The notes under the pieces are model-generated. The model saw nothing but the letters and a program-made list of their open reading frames with translations, made no database searches and had not been told where the DNA came from. From Dehalococcoidia bacterium (GTDB lineage: Bacteria; Chloroflexota; Dehalococcoidia; SM23-28-2; RBG-16-64-32): a stretch of DNA of 64,000 nucleotides. Location of the stretch: contig JAUSFE010000118.1 of assembly GCA_030649945.1 (NCBI GenBank), positions 28,804 through 92,803 on the forward strand, given 5' to 3'. Each line of letters opens with the position of its first letter. The stretch's first letter is position 1. Shown here one piece after another: positions 20,634 through 30,768 of the stretch. The position numbers and the translations under genes are program-made.

Positions 20634-23600
20634 ATGCCACACGCTCGCAAAGAAGCGCCGTCCCCGCCTGCGCCTGCCCGGGCGCCCGCGGCCCTCCCCC
20701 CCGTGGGCGAGGACCCCATGCGCGAGGTCCGCACTCTCCGGCGCTGGGTGCGGCTGGGCGTCTACGCGGCCATCTTCGGCTCCGAGCCCATTTACATCTT
20801 CCTGCTGCACTTCAACCTGACGCAGGTCCTCGTCGGCCTGGCCATCGGCCTCACCATCGCCTTCTGCGCCATTGAGGGCGCCTTCAGCCAGATGTTCAAG
20901 CTGCGCAAACGCAGCGCCTACCCCGCCGTCCTCCTGCAGCAGCTCGGCGCCGCCGCCACGGTCGGCGAGGCGGTCGGGCACGGCCTGGAGGCCATAGGCA
21001 GACTGACCGGCGCCTCCTGCTGCGCCGCCCTCCTGGACGCGGGCGGCGAACTGCGCCTGCTGCCCTCGCCGCACATGACGCCTGACGAGGCGGAGGCCCT
21101 CCTTGAGGCCGGCCGGGCTGCCGTCACCGCCGCCATCGCCGGCCAGGGCCCCGTCGTCTTCGGCGCTGCTCCGCCTCAGGCGGCCGGTCGGCGCCTGGTC
21201 TTCGTGCCGGTAATCGCGTTGCGCCAGACAATCGGCGTCCTCGCGCTTAGCGGCGGCCCGGGCCACCGCGACCTGAAGGACGAGCAACTGCTCCAGGGCA
21301 TGGGCAAGGCCCTGGGCCTTTCGCTGGAGAACCTCAGGCAGAAGGAAGACCTGCGCCAGAGCGAGGAGCGGTTCCGCCGCGTCGTCACCGGCGCGCCCGT
21401 CGTGCTGTTCGCCGTGGACAGCGACGGCATCGTCACCCTGATCGAAGGCAAGGGCCTGGAGACCCTCGGCATCGCGCCCGAGCAGGTCGTCGGCCGCCCC
21501 ATGACCGATGTCTACGCCAGATACCCCGAGATCATCGAGGGGATCGAGCGCTCCTACGCGGGCGAGGAAGTGACCTTTACCGCGGAGGTTGGGGGCGCGC
21601 TGTTCGAGGCGCGGCTGTGCCCCGTCTTCGGCATCGATGGCCGCGTCTCGGGCGTCATCGGCGTCGCCACCGACATCACCGAACGCAAGCGCGCGGAAGT
21701 TGCGCTTCGGGAGTCCGAGGAGAAGTACCGCGACCTCGTAGAAAACTCGAACGAGGTGATCTATACGCTGGACGCGACAGGCATCATAACGTACGTCAAC
21801 CCCGTGGTGGAGCAGTTGGGGGGCTATGCCCCTTCAGACGTGATCGGCAGGTCATTCACCGAGCTTATCCATCCCGATGACTTGATGCCTCTGATTGAGA
21901 GCTTCCAGCGGACAATATCCGGCCAGCTGGAACCGAGCGAATACCGGCTCAAGACCAAAGACGGCGAATATCGCTGGGTGCGGAGCTCGAGCCGTCCGAT
22001 CTACGACGGCGATCGGGCCATCGGCCTACGCGGACTACTGGTGGATCTCACGGAGAGGAGGAACGCGGAGGAGGCCCTGCGCGCCATCGTCGAGGGCACC
22101 GCCGGCGAGACCGGAAGCGAGTTCTTCCACTCCCTGGCGCGCCACCTCGCGTCAGCCGTCGGCGCCAGGTACGCCTTCGTGGCGGAGCTGGCGAGGGGCG
22201 CGCCGGACCGCATCAGCACCCTCGCCATGTGGATGGGCGGCGACTTCGGCGAGACCGCCCAGTACGATCTGCCGGGCACCCCGTGCGAGGGCGTAGTGGC
22301 CGGAGAGATGCGGCACTATCTCAGGGATGTCCGCACGCTCTTTCCGGACAACCGCCTCCTCGCGGACATGGAAATCGAGAGCTACCTGGGCGCACCGCTC
22401 TTTGATTCCCTCGGGAACACCCAGGGCCTGCTGGCCGTCCTGGACGACAAGCCGATGGACGACACGCCCAGCGTGCGGTCGATAATGACGATCTTCGCCG
22501 CCCGCGCCGGGGCCGAGCTGGAGCGCAAGCAGGCCGAGGAGGCCCTGCGGGAGAGCGAGGCCAAGAACCGCGCCCTCCTCGGCGCCATTCCGGACACCGT
22601 CGTCAGGCTGCGCGCGGATGGCACCTACCTGGACTTCAAAGCGGGACGCGATGCCGCGTTCAACCTGCCGCCCGAAGGCCTGGTCGGCAAGCGGTTGCAG
22701 GAGGTCCTGCCCCCGGACCTCATGGAGCAGGCGATGCACCACATCCAGCGCGCTCTGGAGACCGGCGAGCCCCAGATATACGAGCACCGCTTCCAGGCGG
22801 GTGACAACGAGTCCTACTTCGAGGCGCGCATCGTCGCCAGCGGCCACGATGAGGTCGTCGCTATCGTCCGCGATATCACCCAGCGCAAGCAGGCGGAGGA
22901 GACCATCCGCCGGCTGGCCTACCACGACGCCCTCACCGGCCTGCCCAACCGCGCCCTCTTCGAGGACCGGCTGAGCGTGGCGCTGGCGCAGGCCCGCCGC
23001 CACAACCAGACGCTGGCCGTGATGTTCCTGGACCTGGACCACTTCAAGACCGTGAACGATACGCTTGGTCACAGCGGCGGCGACAAGCTGCTGCAGTCCG
23101 TGGCCCAGGAGTTGACCCTCCTCGTGCGCGACGGCGATACCGTGGCGCGCGTGGGCGGCGATGAGTTCACGCTCCTCCTTCCCAACATCACCCGCATCGA
23201 CGACGCCACCAATGTGGCCGAGCGCGTTCTGGAGATGCTGCGGCAGCCCCGCCTGCTGGGCGGCCACGAGTTCCAGGTCGGCACCAGCATCGGTATCACC
23301 GTGTTCCCGGCGGACGGCCAGGACCCGGAGCGCCTCCTGCGCAACGCCGACACCGCCATGTACCGGGCCAAGGAGCGCGGGCGCGACAACTACCAGCTCT
23401 ACACTCCCGCCATGAACGCCCGCATCATCGAGCGCCTCGCCCTGGAGAACGACCTCCGCCACGCTCTGGAGCGCCAGGAACTGTTCCTCCTCTACCAGCC
23501 CCTCGTGGAGGTGGCCAGCGGCAGGATCGTGGGCGCCGAAGCGCTCCTGCGCTGGCAGCACCCGGAGCGCGGCACCGTCCTGCCCGACGAGTTCATCCCC

Positions 23601-24224
23601 TTTGCCGAAGAGACCGGCCTCATCCTGCCCATCGGAGACTGGGTGCTGGAAACCGCCTGCCTGCAGAACAAGCGCTGGCAGGAGGACGGCCACCCGCCCA
23701 TCCGCGTCACCGTCAACCTCTCGGCGCGACAGCTCCAGCAGGAGCACCTGGTCGCCACGGTCGCCCGCGTGCTGAGCGAGGCCGCGCTGGAGCCGCGCTA
23801 CCTGCAGCTGGAGATCACGGAGGGCGCGGTGATGACGAACGTGGAGCACATCATCGCCATGCTGCACGAGCTGCGCGTCATGGGCGTCGGCATCGCCGTG
23901 GACGACTTCGGCACCGGCTACTCCTCGCTCAGCTACTTGAAGCGCTTCCCCATCGATGCCGTGAAGATCGACCGCTCCTTCGTGCGCGACCTGGCCACGG
24001 ACCCCAACGACGCGGCCATCGTCACCACGGTCATCGCCATGTCCCGCAGCCTGAACCTCAAGGTCATCGCCGAGGGCGTGGAGACGGAGAGGCAGCTGGA
24101 GTTCCTGCGCGATCGCGGCTGCGACGAATTCCAGGGCTACCTCTTCGGCCGCCCCATGCCTCCGGAGCGCATCGGCGGGCTGCTGGGCGGCCGCCGCCGC
24201 GTCGCCCGCGCCCGCAGCGCCTAG
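20634..24224 (+). CDS. PAS/GAF sensor diguanylate cyclase-phosphodiesterase
   Basis: 1196 aa; multiple PAS segments, GAF-like region, ARVGGDEFTLLLP (intact GGDEF) and GAEALLRWQHPERG (EAL); N-terminal TM segments. Confidence 0.93.
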   Translation: MPHARKEAPSPPAPARAPAALPPVGEDPMREVRTLRRWVRLGVYAAIFGSEPIYIFLLHFNLTQVLVGLAIGLTIAFCAIEGAFSQMFKLRKRSAYPAVLLQQLGAAATVGEAVGHGLEAIGRLTGASCCAALLDAGGELRLLPSPHMTPDEAEALLEAGRAAVTAAIAGQGPVVFGAAPPQAAGRRLVFVPVIALRQTIGVLALSGGPGHRDLKDEQLLQGMGKALGLSLENLRQKEDLRQSEERFRRVVTGAPVVLFAVDSDGIVTLIEGKGLETLGIAPEQVVGRPMTDVYARYPEIIEGIERSYAGEEVTFTAEVGGALFEARLCPVFGIDGRVSGVIGVATDITERKRAEVALRESEEKYRDLVENSNEVIYTLDATGIITYVNPVVEQLGGYAPSDVIGRSFTELIHPDDLMPLIESFQRTISGQLEPSEYRLKTKDGEYRWVRSSSRPIYDGDRAIGLRGLLVDLTERRNAEEALRAIVEGTAGETGSEFFHSLARHLASAVGARYAFVAELARGAPDRISTLAMWMGGDFGETAQYDLPGTPCEGVVAGEMRHYLRDVRTLFPDNRLLADMEIESYLGAPLFDSLGNTQGLLAVLDDKPMDDTPSVRSIMTIFAARAGAELERKQAEEALRESEAKNRALLGAIPDTVVRLRADGTYLDFKAGRDAAFNLPPEGLVGKRLQEVLPPDLMEQAMHHIQRALETGEPQIYEHRFQAGDNESYFEARIVASGHDEVVAIVRDITQRKQAEETIRRLAYHDALTGLPNRALFEDRLSVALAQARRHNQTLAVMFLDLDHFKTVNDTLGHSGGDKLLQSVAQELTLLVRDGDTVARVGGDEFTLLLPNITRIDDATNVAERVLEMLRQPRLLGGHEFQVGTSIGITVFPADGQDPERLLRNADTAMYRAKERGRDNYQLYTPAMNARIIERLALENDLRHALERQELFLLYQPLVEVASGRIVGAEALLRWQHPERGTVLPDEFIPFAEETGLILPIGDWVLETACLQNKRWQEDGHPPIRVTVNLSARQLQQEHLVATVARVLSEAALEPRYLQLEITEGAVMTNVEHIIAMLHELRVMGVGIAVDDFGTGYSSLSYLKRFPIDAVKIDRSFVRDLATDPNDAAIVTTVIAMSRSLNLKVIAEGVETERQLEFLRDRGCDEFQGYLFGRPMPPERIGGLLGGRRRVARARSA

Positions 24225-24258
24225 CGCGGCGAGGCAACGGCGGCGCCCCATGCCGTAG

Positions 24259-24277
24259 GGGCGAACGCCGTTCGCCC
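24259..24277. repeat. palindromic repeat GGGCGAAC-GCC-GTTCGCCC (copy 1)
   Basis: Perfect 8-bp arms; other copies at 24383, 24783, 27294. Confidence 0.9.
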
Positions 24278-24382
24278 GGCCCGCGCTTTGCGTCTTCCCC
24301 GCGCTTCCCCTACCTCCGCTCATGCGCGTAGCCGCGCATCATGACGCCGCCCCTACATCAGCGGCCGCGCGACCTGCCGTAG

Positions 24383-24401
24383 GGGCGAACGGCGTTCGCC
24401 C
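24383..24401. repeat. palindromic repeat GGGCGAAC-GGC-GTTCGCCC (copy 2)
   Basis: Same family; within tandem copy of gccgtaggggcgaac...gcgcttcccctacc. Confidence 0.9.
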
Positions 24402-24470
24402 GGACCGCGCGCCGCCGTTCGCCCTGACCACGCTTTGCGTCTTCCCCGCGCTTCCCCTACCATAGTCCCC

Positions 24471-24782
24471 GTGAACGATGTCTTCCGCGAGCTCAGGGAG
24501 TCCCTTGCGCAGGGCCTGCCCGTGGTTGTCGCCACCGTGGCCGCCACGCGCGGCTCCACCCCGCGGCGGCCCGGCGCCCGCATGCTCATCCGGGCCGATG
24601 GCACCTTCTCCGGCACCATCGGCGGCGGCTGCGGCGAGGCCGAGGTCATCTACGAGGCGCTGGAGGCCCACAAGGACGGCCGCCCCCGCCTCGTCCACGT
24701 TGACCTCACCAACCCCATAGACGGCGACGACAAGATCTGCGGCGGCGTCATGGACGTCTTCGTAGAGCCCATCATCCCGTAG
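24471..24782 (+). CDS. short XdhC/CoxI N-terminal-domain protein
   Basis: LPVVVATVAATRGSTPRRPGARMLIRADGTFSGTIGGGCGEAEV; GTG start; stop codon lies in the flanking repeat. Confidence 0.68.
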   Translation: MNDVFRELRESLAQGLPVVVATVAATRGSTPRRPGARMLIRADGTFSGTIGGGCGEAEVIYEALEAHKDGRPRLVHVDLTNPIDGDDKICGGVMDVFVEPIIP

Positions 24783-24801
24783 GGGCGAACGGCGTTCGCC
24801 C
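24783..24801. repeat. palindromic repeat GGGCGAAC-GGC-GTTCGCCC (copy 3)
   Basis: Perfect palindrome immediately after the XdhC-like stop codon. Confidence 0.9.
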
Positions 24802-24943
24802 AACCACGCTCCCGCGTCCGCCCCAACCGCGCTCCGGAGTTCCCCCAAATCGCCGTCCCCCTTGCTTGTCCCAGCCACCGCCGCCCCCGTATCCTTCTCA
24901 GTGCCCATTGCATCCCAATTTCGCGAAGGAGGTCTCTCCCACC

Positions 24944-25978
24944 ATGAAGGCAGCCACGTTCCAGGGCGCATTTAAGATCGAGGTCAAAGACGTAGACGAC
25001 CCCAAGATCCAGGAGCCCAACGACGCCATCCTCAAAGTCACCGCCGCCGGCATCTGCGGCTCCGACATGCACGCCTACGATGGGCGCATGCCCCTGCCGC
25101 CCACCGGCTGGATTATCGGCCACGAGTACATCGGCGAGGTGGTGGAGGTTGGGCCCGGCGTCAAGAACTTCAAACCCGGCGACCGCGCCGTCGGCTCCTT
25201 CGTCTCGGCCTGTGGCGAGTGCTGGTACTGCCAGAAAGGCTGGCCCAGCGTCTGCACGCGCGCTCAGACCATCGGCTTCTTCATGGTGCCCGGCGCCCAG
25301 GCGGAGTACTTGCGCGTCCCCAACGCCCACTTCACCCTGGCCAAAGTCCCCGATAACGTGAGCGACGAGAAGGGCATCTTCGTGGGCGATATCTTCTCCA
25401 CCGGCTACTTCTGCGCCGACCGCGGCGAGATTCAGCCGGGAGATGTCGTGGCCGTCGTCGGCTCCGGGCCCGTGGGCCTCTTCGCTCAGATGGCCGCCCT
25501 CACCTTCGACCCCAAGGTCGTGCTCGCCATCGACTCCATGCCGGAGCGGCTCGCCATGTCCAGGAAGATCGGCGCCGTGCCCGTGGACATGAAGAACGAG
25601 GACGCGGTGTCCGTCGTGCGCCAGCACTCGGAGGGGCGTGGCGCGGACGTCGTCCTGGAGGCCGTAGGGTACGCGGAGTCGCTGAAGTCCTGCTTCAGCT
25701 ACGTGCGCCCGGCCGGCATCATCAGCGCCGTCGGCATGTACACGGAGCCGGAGTTCCCCTTCCCCATGTTCCAGGCCTTCCTGCGCGACCTCACGTTCAA
25801 AATCGGCATGTGCCCCGTGGAGCGCTACATGGGCAAGCTCCTGGGCCTGATCTCCGAGGGGAAGGTGGACCCGTCCATCATCATCACCCACACGCTGCCG
25901 CTCGCCGAGGCGGCCAGGGGCTACGATATCTTCCACCACCGCACGGAAAACTGCATCAAGATACTGCTGAAGCCCTGA
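24944..25978 (+). CDS. zinc-dependent alcohol dehydrogenase (MDR family)
   Basis: AAGICGSDMHAYDG, GHEYIGEVVEVGPGVKNFKPGDRAV, CGECWYCQKGWPSVC, VVGSGPVGLFAQMAA. Confidence 0.93.
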   Translation: MKAATFQGAFKIEVKDVDDPKIQEPNDAILKVTAAGICGSDMHAYDGRMPLPPTGWIIGHEYIGEVVEVGPGVKNFKPGDRAVGSFVSACGECWYCQKGWPSVCTRAQTIGFFMVPGAQAEYLRVPNAHFTLAKVPDNVSDEKGIFVGDIFSTGYFCADRGEIQPGDVVAVVGSGPVGLFAQMAALTFDPKVVLAIDSMPERLAMSRKIGAVPVDMKNEDAVSVVRQHSEGRGADVVLEAVGYAESLKSCFSYVRPAGIISAVGMYTEPEFPFPMFQAFLRDLTFKIGMCPVERYMGKLLGLISEGKVDPSIIITHTLPLAEAARGYDIFHHRTENCIKILLKP

Positions 25979-26149
25979 TTCAACCCGCTTGGCTCCCAGG
26001 GCCGGCGGGGCGGCGTCGCTGCTCCGCTCATGGTACGAGTACCTCACCATGAGCCGGAAGACATGTTGTACAGCCGCGAAACCTCCGCTCACCGCACCGC
26101 CGTGCCCTTCCGCTCGTCCTTGTATCTTGCGTTTCCCTTATAAAGGGAG

Positions 26150-26320
26150 AGGGCGTGGCAGATCGAATCGTCCTGGGTCTGCAAAGGCCGGGCCTCAGCT
26201 GGATCGCCACGCCCCACCCGTGTTGAGCCCGAACAGTTGATGGGGCCGTGCCTTCCGGGGAACGAGCCCGTATCGTGCAAGGTCGGGCCAACGGGAATCA
26301 TAGCAGGAAAGGAGCGAGCG
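26150..26320 (+). ncRNA. candidate IS110 bridge RNA region
   Basis: ~170-nt noncoding segment between left end and transposase start; stem GGGCGTGGC(A)GATC / GATCGCCACGCCC at 26151-26164/26202-26214. Confidence 0.4.
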
Positions 26321-27270
<950 letters not shown>

Positions 27271-27293
27271 GACAGTTGCTGAGGCTCCCGTAG

Positions 27294-27312
27294 GGGCGAA
27301 CGGCGTTCGCCC
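27294..27312. repeat. palindromic repeat GGGCGAAC-GGC-GTTCGCCC (copy 4)
   Basis: Perfect palindrome just outside the IS110 right end. Confidence 0.9.
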
Positions 27313-27396
27313 TGCCCGCGCTCCCGGCCCGGCCGGCCACGAATGTGACTAGCGTCACTTGACAGGGCCGGCCCGCTGCCGGTACGTTAGTGAGCA

Positions 27397-27416
27397 GACC
27401 CCCACCGGGGGGGTAT
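27397..27416. promoter_or_regulatory. candidate CsoR operator
   Basis: gACCCCCaccGGGGGGGTAT, reverse complement ATACCCCCCCGGTGGGGGTC; downstream of TTGACA (27359) and 28 bp before ATG 27444; a CsoR gene lies in the operon. Confidence 0.5.
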
Positions 27417-27443
27417 GGGTCACACAGACTGCGAGCGACAAAC

Positions 27444-28544
27444 ATGGTACCGGTAGCACGACGCAACCTCTTCGCCGAAAAGGGACGCTTCGCCATCTCT
27501 GTGGCAGGTGTCGCCCTTGCCGTCCTGCTCATCCTCACGGTCCTCGCGTTGTACCGGGGATGGAGCCGGGCCGGCGAGGTGTTCGAGCAGCTTCCCGGTG
27601 AGCTTTGGGCCGTCCAGCAGGGAACGTCCGACCCCTTCCACTCGGTCTCGCTTATCGAGCCGCCGGACATCGAGCGCGTCTCGGGCATTGACGGCGTCCA
27701 GGCAGTGGTGCCTGTCCTCTCGCGGCAGATGAACTTCGCGCCGGGCGGCGATGAGCAGTCCGTCCGCCTGATGGCGCTCGACTTCGGCGGCTTCCCGGCC
27801 TCGCCGGACATTCAGGAGCGCTTCCTCCCGCCGCAGGGCCAGGTTGTGATCGATGAGACGCTTTCGCGTAAGACCGGCCTGGACGAAGGCGACAGTCTCA
27901 ACATTAGCGGCGTGGAGCTGACGGTGGCGCACGTGGGCCCCAGGGGTGGCGATGTCCTCAGCCAGTTCGCTTTCGTCAACTTCGAGGATGCGCGGGCGAT
28001 CTTTGGCGTCGCGGGCATCGTGAACTACGGCATGGTCGTCCTCGACGAAGGCGCGCAGGCAGGCGCCGTCGAAGCGGCGATCGTGGACGGGCACCCGGAC
28101 CTCCAAGTCTACACCGGGAAAGAGTTCGCGGAGTCCGTCCGCAAGGAGATCGACGAGAGCTTCATCCCGGTGATCGCCATCCTGGTCGCCATCGGCTTCG
28201 TCGTCGGCGCCGCCGTCGTCGGCCTCACCATCTACACCGCAACCATCGAGCGCACCCGTGAATTCGGCGTGATGAAGGCCGTGGGGGGCTCGCCGGGCTT
28301 CCTTTACCGCATCGTCCTCTCCCAGAGCGTCATGCTCACCAGCGCGGGCTTCGTCGTGGGCGTCGGCGGTGCGCTCCTCGTCGCCCGTCTGGCCGCGCGG
28401 GCCGTCCCGGAGTTCGCGACCGACTTTCAGGCCCGCGACCTGGGCGCCGTGCTCGCCGCCACCCTGGCGATGGCTGTGCTGGCTTCCTTCGTTCCCGTCC
28501 GCCGCATCAACAGCATCGACCCGGCGATAGTCTTCAGGGCGTGA
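27444..28544 (+). CDS. FtsX/MacB-type ABC transporter permease
   Basis: RNLFAEKGRFAISVAGVALAVLLILTVLALYRG; C-terminal TIERTREFGVMKAVGGSPGFLYRIV...VRRINSIDPAIVFRA. Confidence 0.88.
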   Translation: MVPVARRNLFAEKGRFAISVAGVALAVLLILTVLALYRGWSRAGEVFEQLPGELWAVQQGTSDPFHSVSLIEPPDIERVSGIDGVQAVVPVLSRQMNFAPGGDEQSVRLMALDFGGFPASPDIQERFLPPQGQVVIDETLSRKTGLDEGDSLNISGVELTVAHVGPRGGDVLSQFAFVNFEDARAIFGVAGIVNYGMVVLDEGAQAGAVEAAIVDGHPDLQVYTGKEFAESVRKEIDESFIPVIAILVAIGFVVGAAVVGLTIYTATIERTREFGVMKAVGGSPGFLYRIVLSQSVMLTSAGFVVGVGGALLVARLAARAVPEFATDFQARDLGAVLAATLAMAVLASFVPVRRINSIDPAIVFRA

Positions 28545-28550
28545 GGCGTT

Positions 28551-29414
28551 ATGGACGGTAAGCAAGAGATACTGCGCGCCACCGGTGTGACGAAGGTCTT
28601 CGGTGAGGGCGAGCGGGCCGTGCGTGCCGTGGACGGCGTGGACCTGGCCGTGCACGCCGGCGAGCTGGTCCTGATCATGGGGCCCTCCGGCTCCGGCAAG
28701 ACCACCCTCCTCACAATCATCGGCGGCCTGCTGCGGCCCACCTCTGGCTCGGTGTTCATCGACGGTACGGAGATCACGGCGCTGGGCGAGAAGGATCTGA
28801 CCGCGCTGCGCCGCCGCGCCGTGGGCTTCATCTTCCAGTCGTTCAACCTCTGGGAGTCCCTCAGCGTGGTCGAGAACGTGGAGCTCGCCCTCAACATCGC
28901 CGGCCGCCACGGCCGTTTCGCCCGCGACCGCGCCCGCGAGCTGCTGACGGCGCGGGGCCTGGGCCACCGCCTGCGCTTCCGCGCCCGCGACCTCTCCGGC
29001 GGCGAGAAGCAGCGCGTCTCCATCGCCCGCGCCCTGGCCAACGACCCCGAGCTGATCCTGGCCGACGAGCCCACCGCCAACCTGGACTCCAAGCACGGGC
29101 GCGAGGTCATGCACCTGCTGCGGGACATCGCCCGGAGCGATGGCCGCGCCGTCATCGTCGTCAGCCACGACCAGCGCCTGCGCGAGGTCGCGGACCGCAC
29201 CCTCTGGCTGGAGGACGGGCGCATCGCGGACATGGGACGGGTCGTGAGGGACCCTGTCTGTGGCATGAGCATCGAGGCGGATAGCGCCGTCGCGCTGGAG
29301 CACAACGGGCTCGTCTACCACTTCTGCTCGCGGGGCTGCAGCTGGGAGTTCCAGGCGGAGCAGGCCAAGCGCGTCGCGGCCGGCCATGCGGTGGGACAGG
29401 GAGGCGACCGTTGA
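28551..29414 (+). CDS. ABC transporter ATPase with C-terminal YHS domain
   Basis: GPSGSGKTTLL, LSGGEKQRVSIARAL, ILADEPTANLD; C-terminal RDPVCGMSIEADSAVALEHNGLVYHFCSRGC. Confidence 0.93.
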   Translation: MDGKQEILRATGVTKVFGEGERAVRAVDGVDLAVHAGELVLIMGPSGSGKTTLLTIIGGLLRPTSGSVFIDGTEITALGEKDLTALRRRAVGFIFQSFNLWESLSVVENVELALNIAGRHGRFARDRARELLTARGLGHRLRFRARDLSGGEKQRVSIARALANDPELILADEPTANLDSKHGREVMHLLRDIARSDGRAVIVVSHDQRLREVADRTLWLEDGRIADMGRVVRDPVCGMSIEADSAVALEHNGLVYHFCSRGCSWEFQAEQAKRVAAGHAVGQGGDR

Positions 29415-29504
29415 GCGCGCCATGTGGGACGCACAGCGGTTCTCACAACAGGAGAGTGAAGCATCACGCCACGACCGGTACCAGCACTGTAGGGAGACGA
29501 TGAT

Positions 29505-29771
29505 ATGGAAAGCGATGTGAGGCAGGACGTCCTCAAGCGCCTGAACTATATCGACGGCCACCTCAAGGGCATCCGCAGCATGATCGAGGAGGACAAGTAC
29601 TGCCCGGAGGTGCTGAAGCAGACGTATGCCGTGCGGCGGGCCATCGAGGCGGTGGAGCGCCGGATGCTGGACGGCCACCTCCACCACTGCGTCGTCGAAG
29701 GCATCCGCGACGGCCGCGAGGAACAGGTGATCAGCGAGCTCCTGGAGCTCTACGAGCTGGCCACCCGGTGA
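29505..29771 (+). CDS. csoR: CsoR/RcnR-family metal-sensing repressor
   Basis: RLNYIDGHLKGIRSMIEEDKYCPEVLKQTYAVRRAIEAVERRMLDGHLHHCVVEGI; C-H-C ligand set. Confidence 0.92.
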   Translation: MESDVRQDVLKRLNYIDGHLKGIRSMIEEDKYCPEVLKQTYAVRRAIEAVERRMLDGHLHHCVVEGIRDGREEQVISELLELYELATR

Positions 29772-29796
29772 CGGGCTGGCCGGAAGGAGACCCACT

Positions 29797-30069
29797 ATGG
29801 ACTGGACCATAGGCATTCCCCTCGTCGCGCTGCTCTTGCTGGCTTGCCCTTTAATGATGGTGGGCATGATGGCCTTCGGCTGGCTGTTCATGCGCGGCCG
29901 CTCGGGCGGCCACGGCGGTCACGGCATGATGTGCATGGGCCACGGCGACCACTCGAGCGCAGGCGCACACGACCGGGACCGCGCCGGCGTCATCGGCGAG
30001 TTGAAGGCGGAGCGCGAGCGGCTGGATAGCCTGATCACCGCCGCCGAAAACGAGACGCATCCGGCCTGA
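29797..30069 (+). CDS. small His/Met-rich membrane protein
   Basis: 90 aa; one TM then GGHGGHGMMCMGHGDHSSAGAHDRD. Confidence 0.55.
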   Translation: MDWTIGIPLVALLLLACPLMMVGMMAFGWLFMRGRSGGHGGHGMMCMGHGDHSSAGAHDRDRAGVIGELKAERERLDSLITAAENETHPA

Positions 30070-30080
30070 GGGGCGACGCT

Positions 30081-30761
30081 ATGCACCACACCGCGCAGCG
30101 CCGGCCCGGGCAAGCGCCCGAGACCCGGGGCAAGACCATCCGCTGGGCGCGCTGGTATGACCTCGCCTCCTGGCTCATGTCCTTCGGCCGCGCCCCGGCC
30201 ATCCGCCGCCGGATCATCGCCCTGGCGGCCCCGCGCCCGGGAGAGCGCGTGCTGGACGTGGGCTGTGGTACCGGCACGCTCGCCATCGATCTCAAGCGCA
30301 AGGTCGGTCCGCCCGGCGAGGTGCGGGGGATCGACGCCGCGGCCGAGATGGTGGCCGTGTCCCGGAGCAAGGCGCGGCGCGCGGGCGTTCAGGTGGACTT
30401 CCAGCCCGCCGCCATCGAGCAGCTGCCGTTCGCGGACGGGACGTTCGACCTGGTGACGAGCACCTTCATGCTGCACCACCTGCCGGATGACCTGAAGCGA
30501 CAGGGCATCGCCGAGGTGCGGCGCGTCCTCAAGCCCGGCGGCCGCTTCCTGGCAGTGGACTTCTCCGGCGAGAACGGCTCGGTGATCGGCCGCCTGATCA
30601 CCCTGTTCGGCCACGGCCACGGCAAGGCAGAGGGAGCGCGGTTGCGGGCTATGCTGGCAGAGGCCGGGTTCGGGCCGGTGCAGACACTGAAAACGCAGTA
30701 CGGGAGCCTGCTGTTCCTGCGCGCCGCCGTGCCGGCGGCGCCGGACCAGCCTGGAGGGTGA
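30081..30761 (+). CDS. class I SAM-dependent methyltransferase
   Basis: [28 protein letters not shown]. Confidence 0.82.
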   Translation: MHHTAQRRPGQAPETRGKTIRWARWYDLASWLMSFGRAPAIRRRIIALAAPRPGERVLDVGCGTGTLAIDLKRKVGPPGEVRGIDAAAEMVAVSRSKARRAGVQVDFQPAAIEQLPFADGTFDLVTSTFMLHHLPDDLKRQGIAEVRRVLKPGGRFLAVDFSGENGSVIGRLITLFGHGHGKAEGARLRAMLAEAGFGPVQTLKTQYGSLLFLRAAVPAAPDQPGG

Positions 30762-30768
30762 GCAAGAG

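Noticed and set aside
22152-24323. 723-aa minus-strand ORF
   Set aside because: Shadow ORF opposite the GGDEF/EAL protein; no recognisable motif.
28542-28551. Permease and ABC ATPase in the same frame separated by TGA
   Set aside because: Permease ends normally (DPAIVFRA) and an ATG follows within 4 codons; coincidental frame agreement.
27420-29891. 823-aa minus-strand ORF
   Set aside because: Antisense to well-supported permease, ABC-YHS and CsoR genes; composition (H/D/E/V/L-rich, no domain) is typical of high-GC shadow ORFs.
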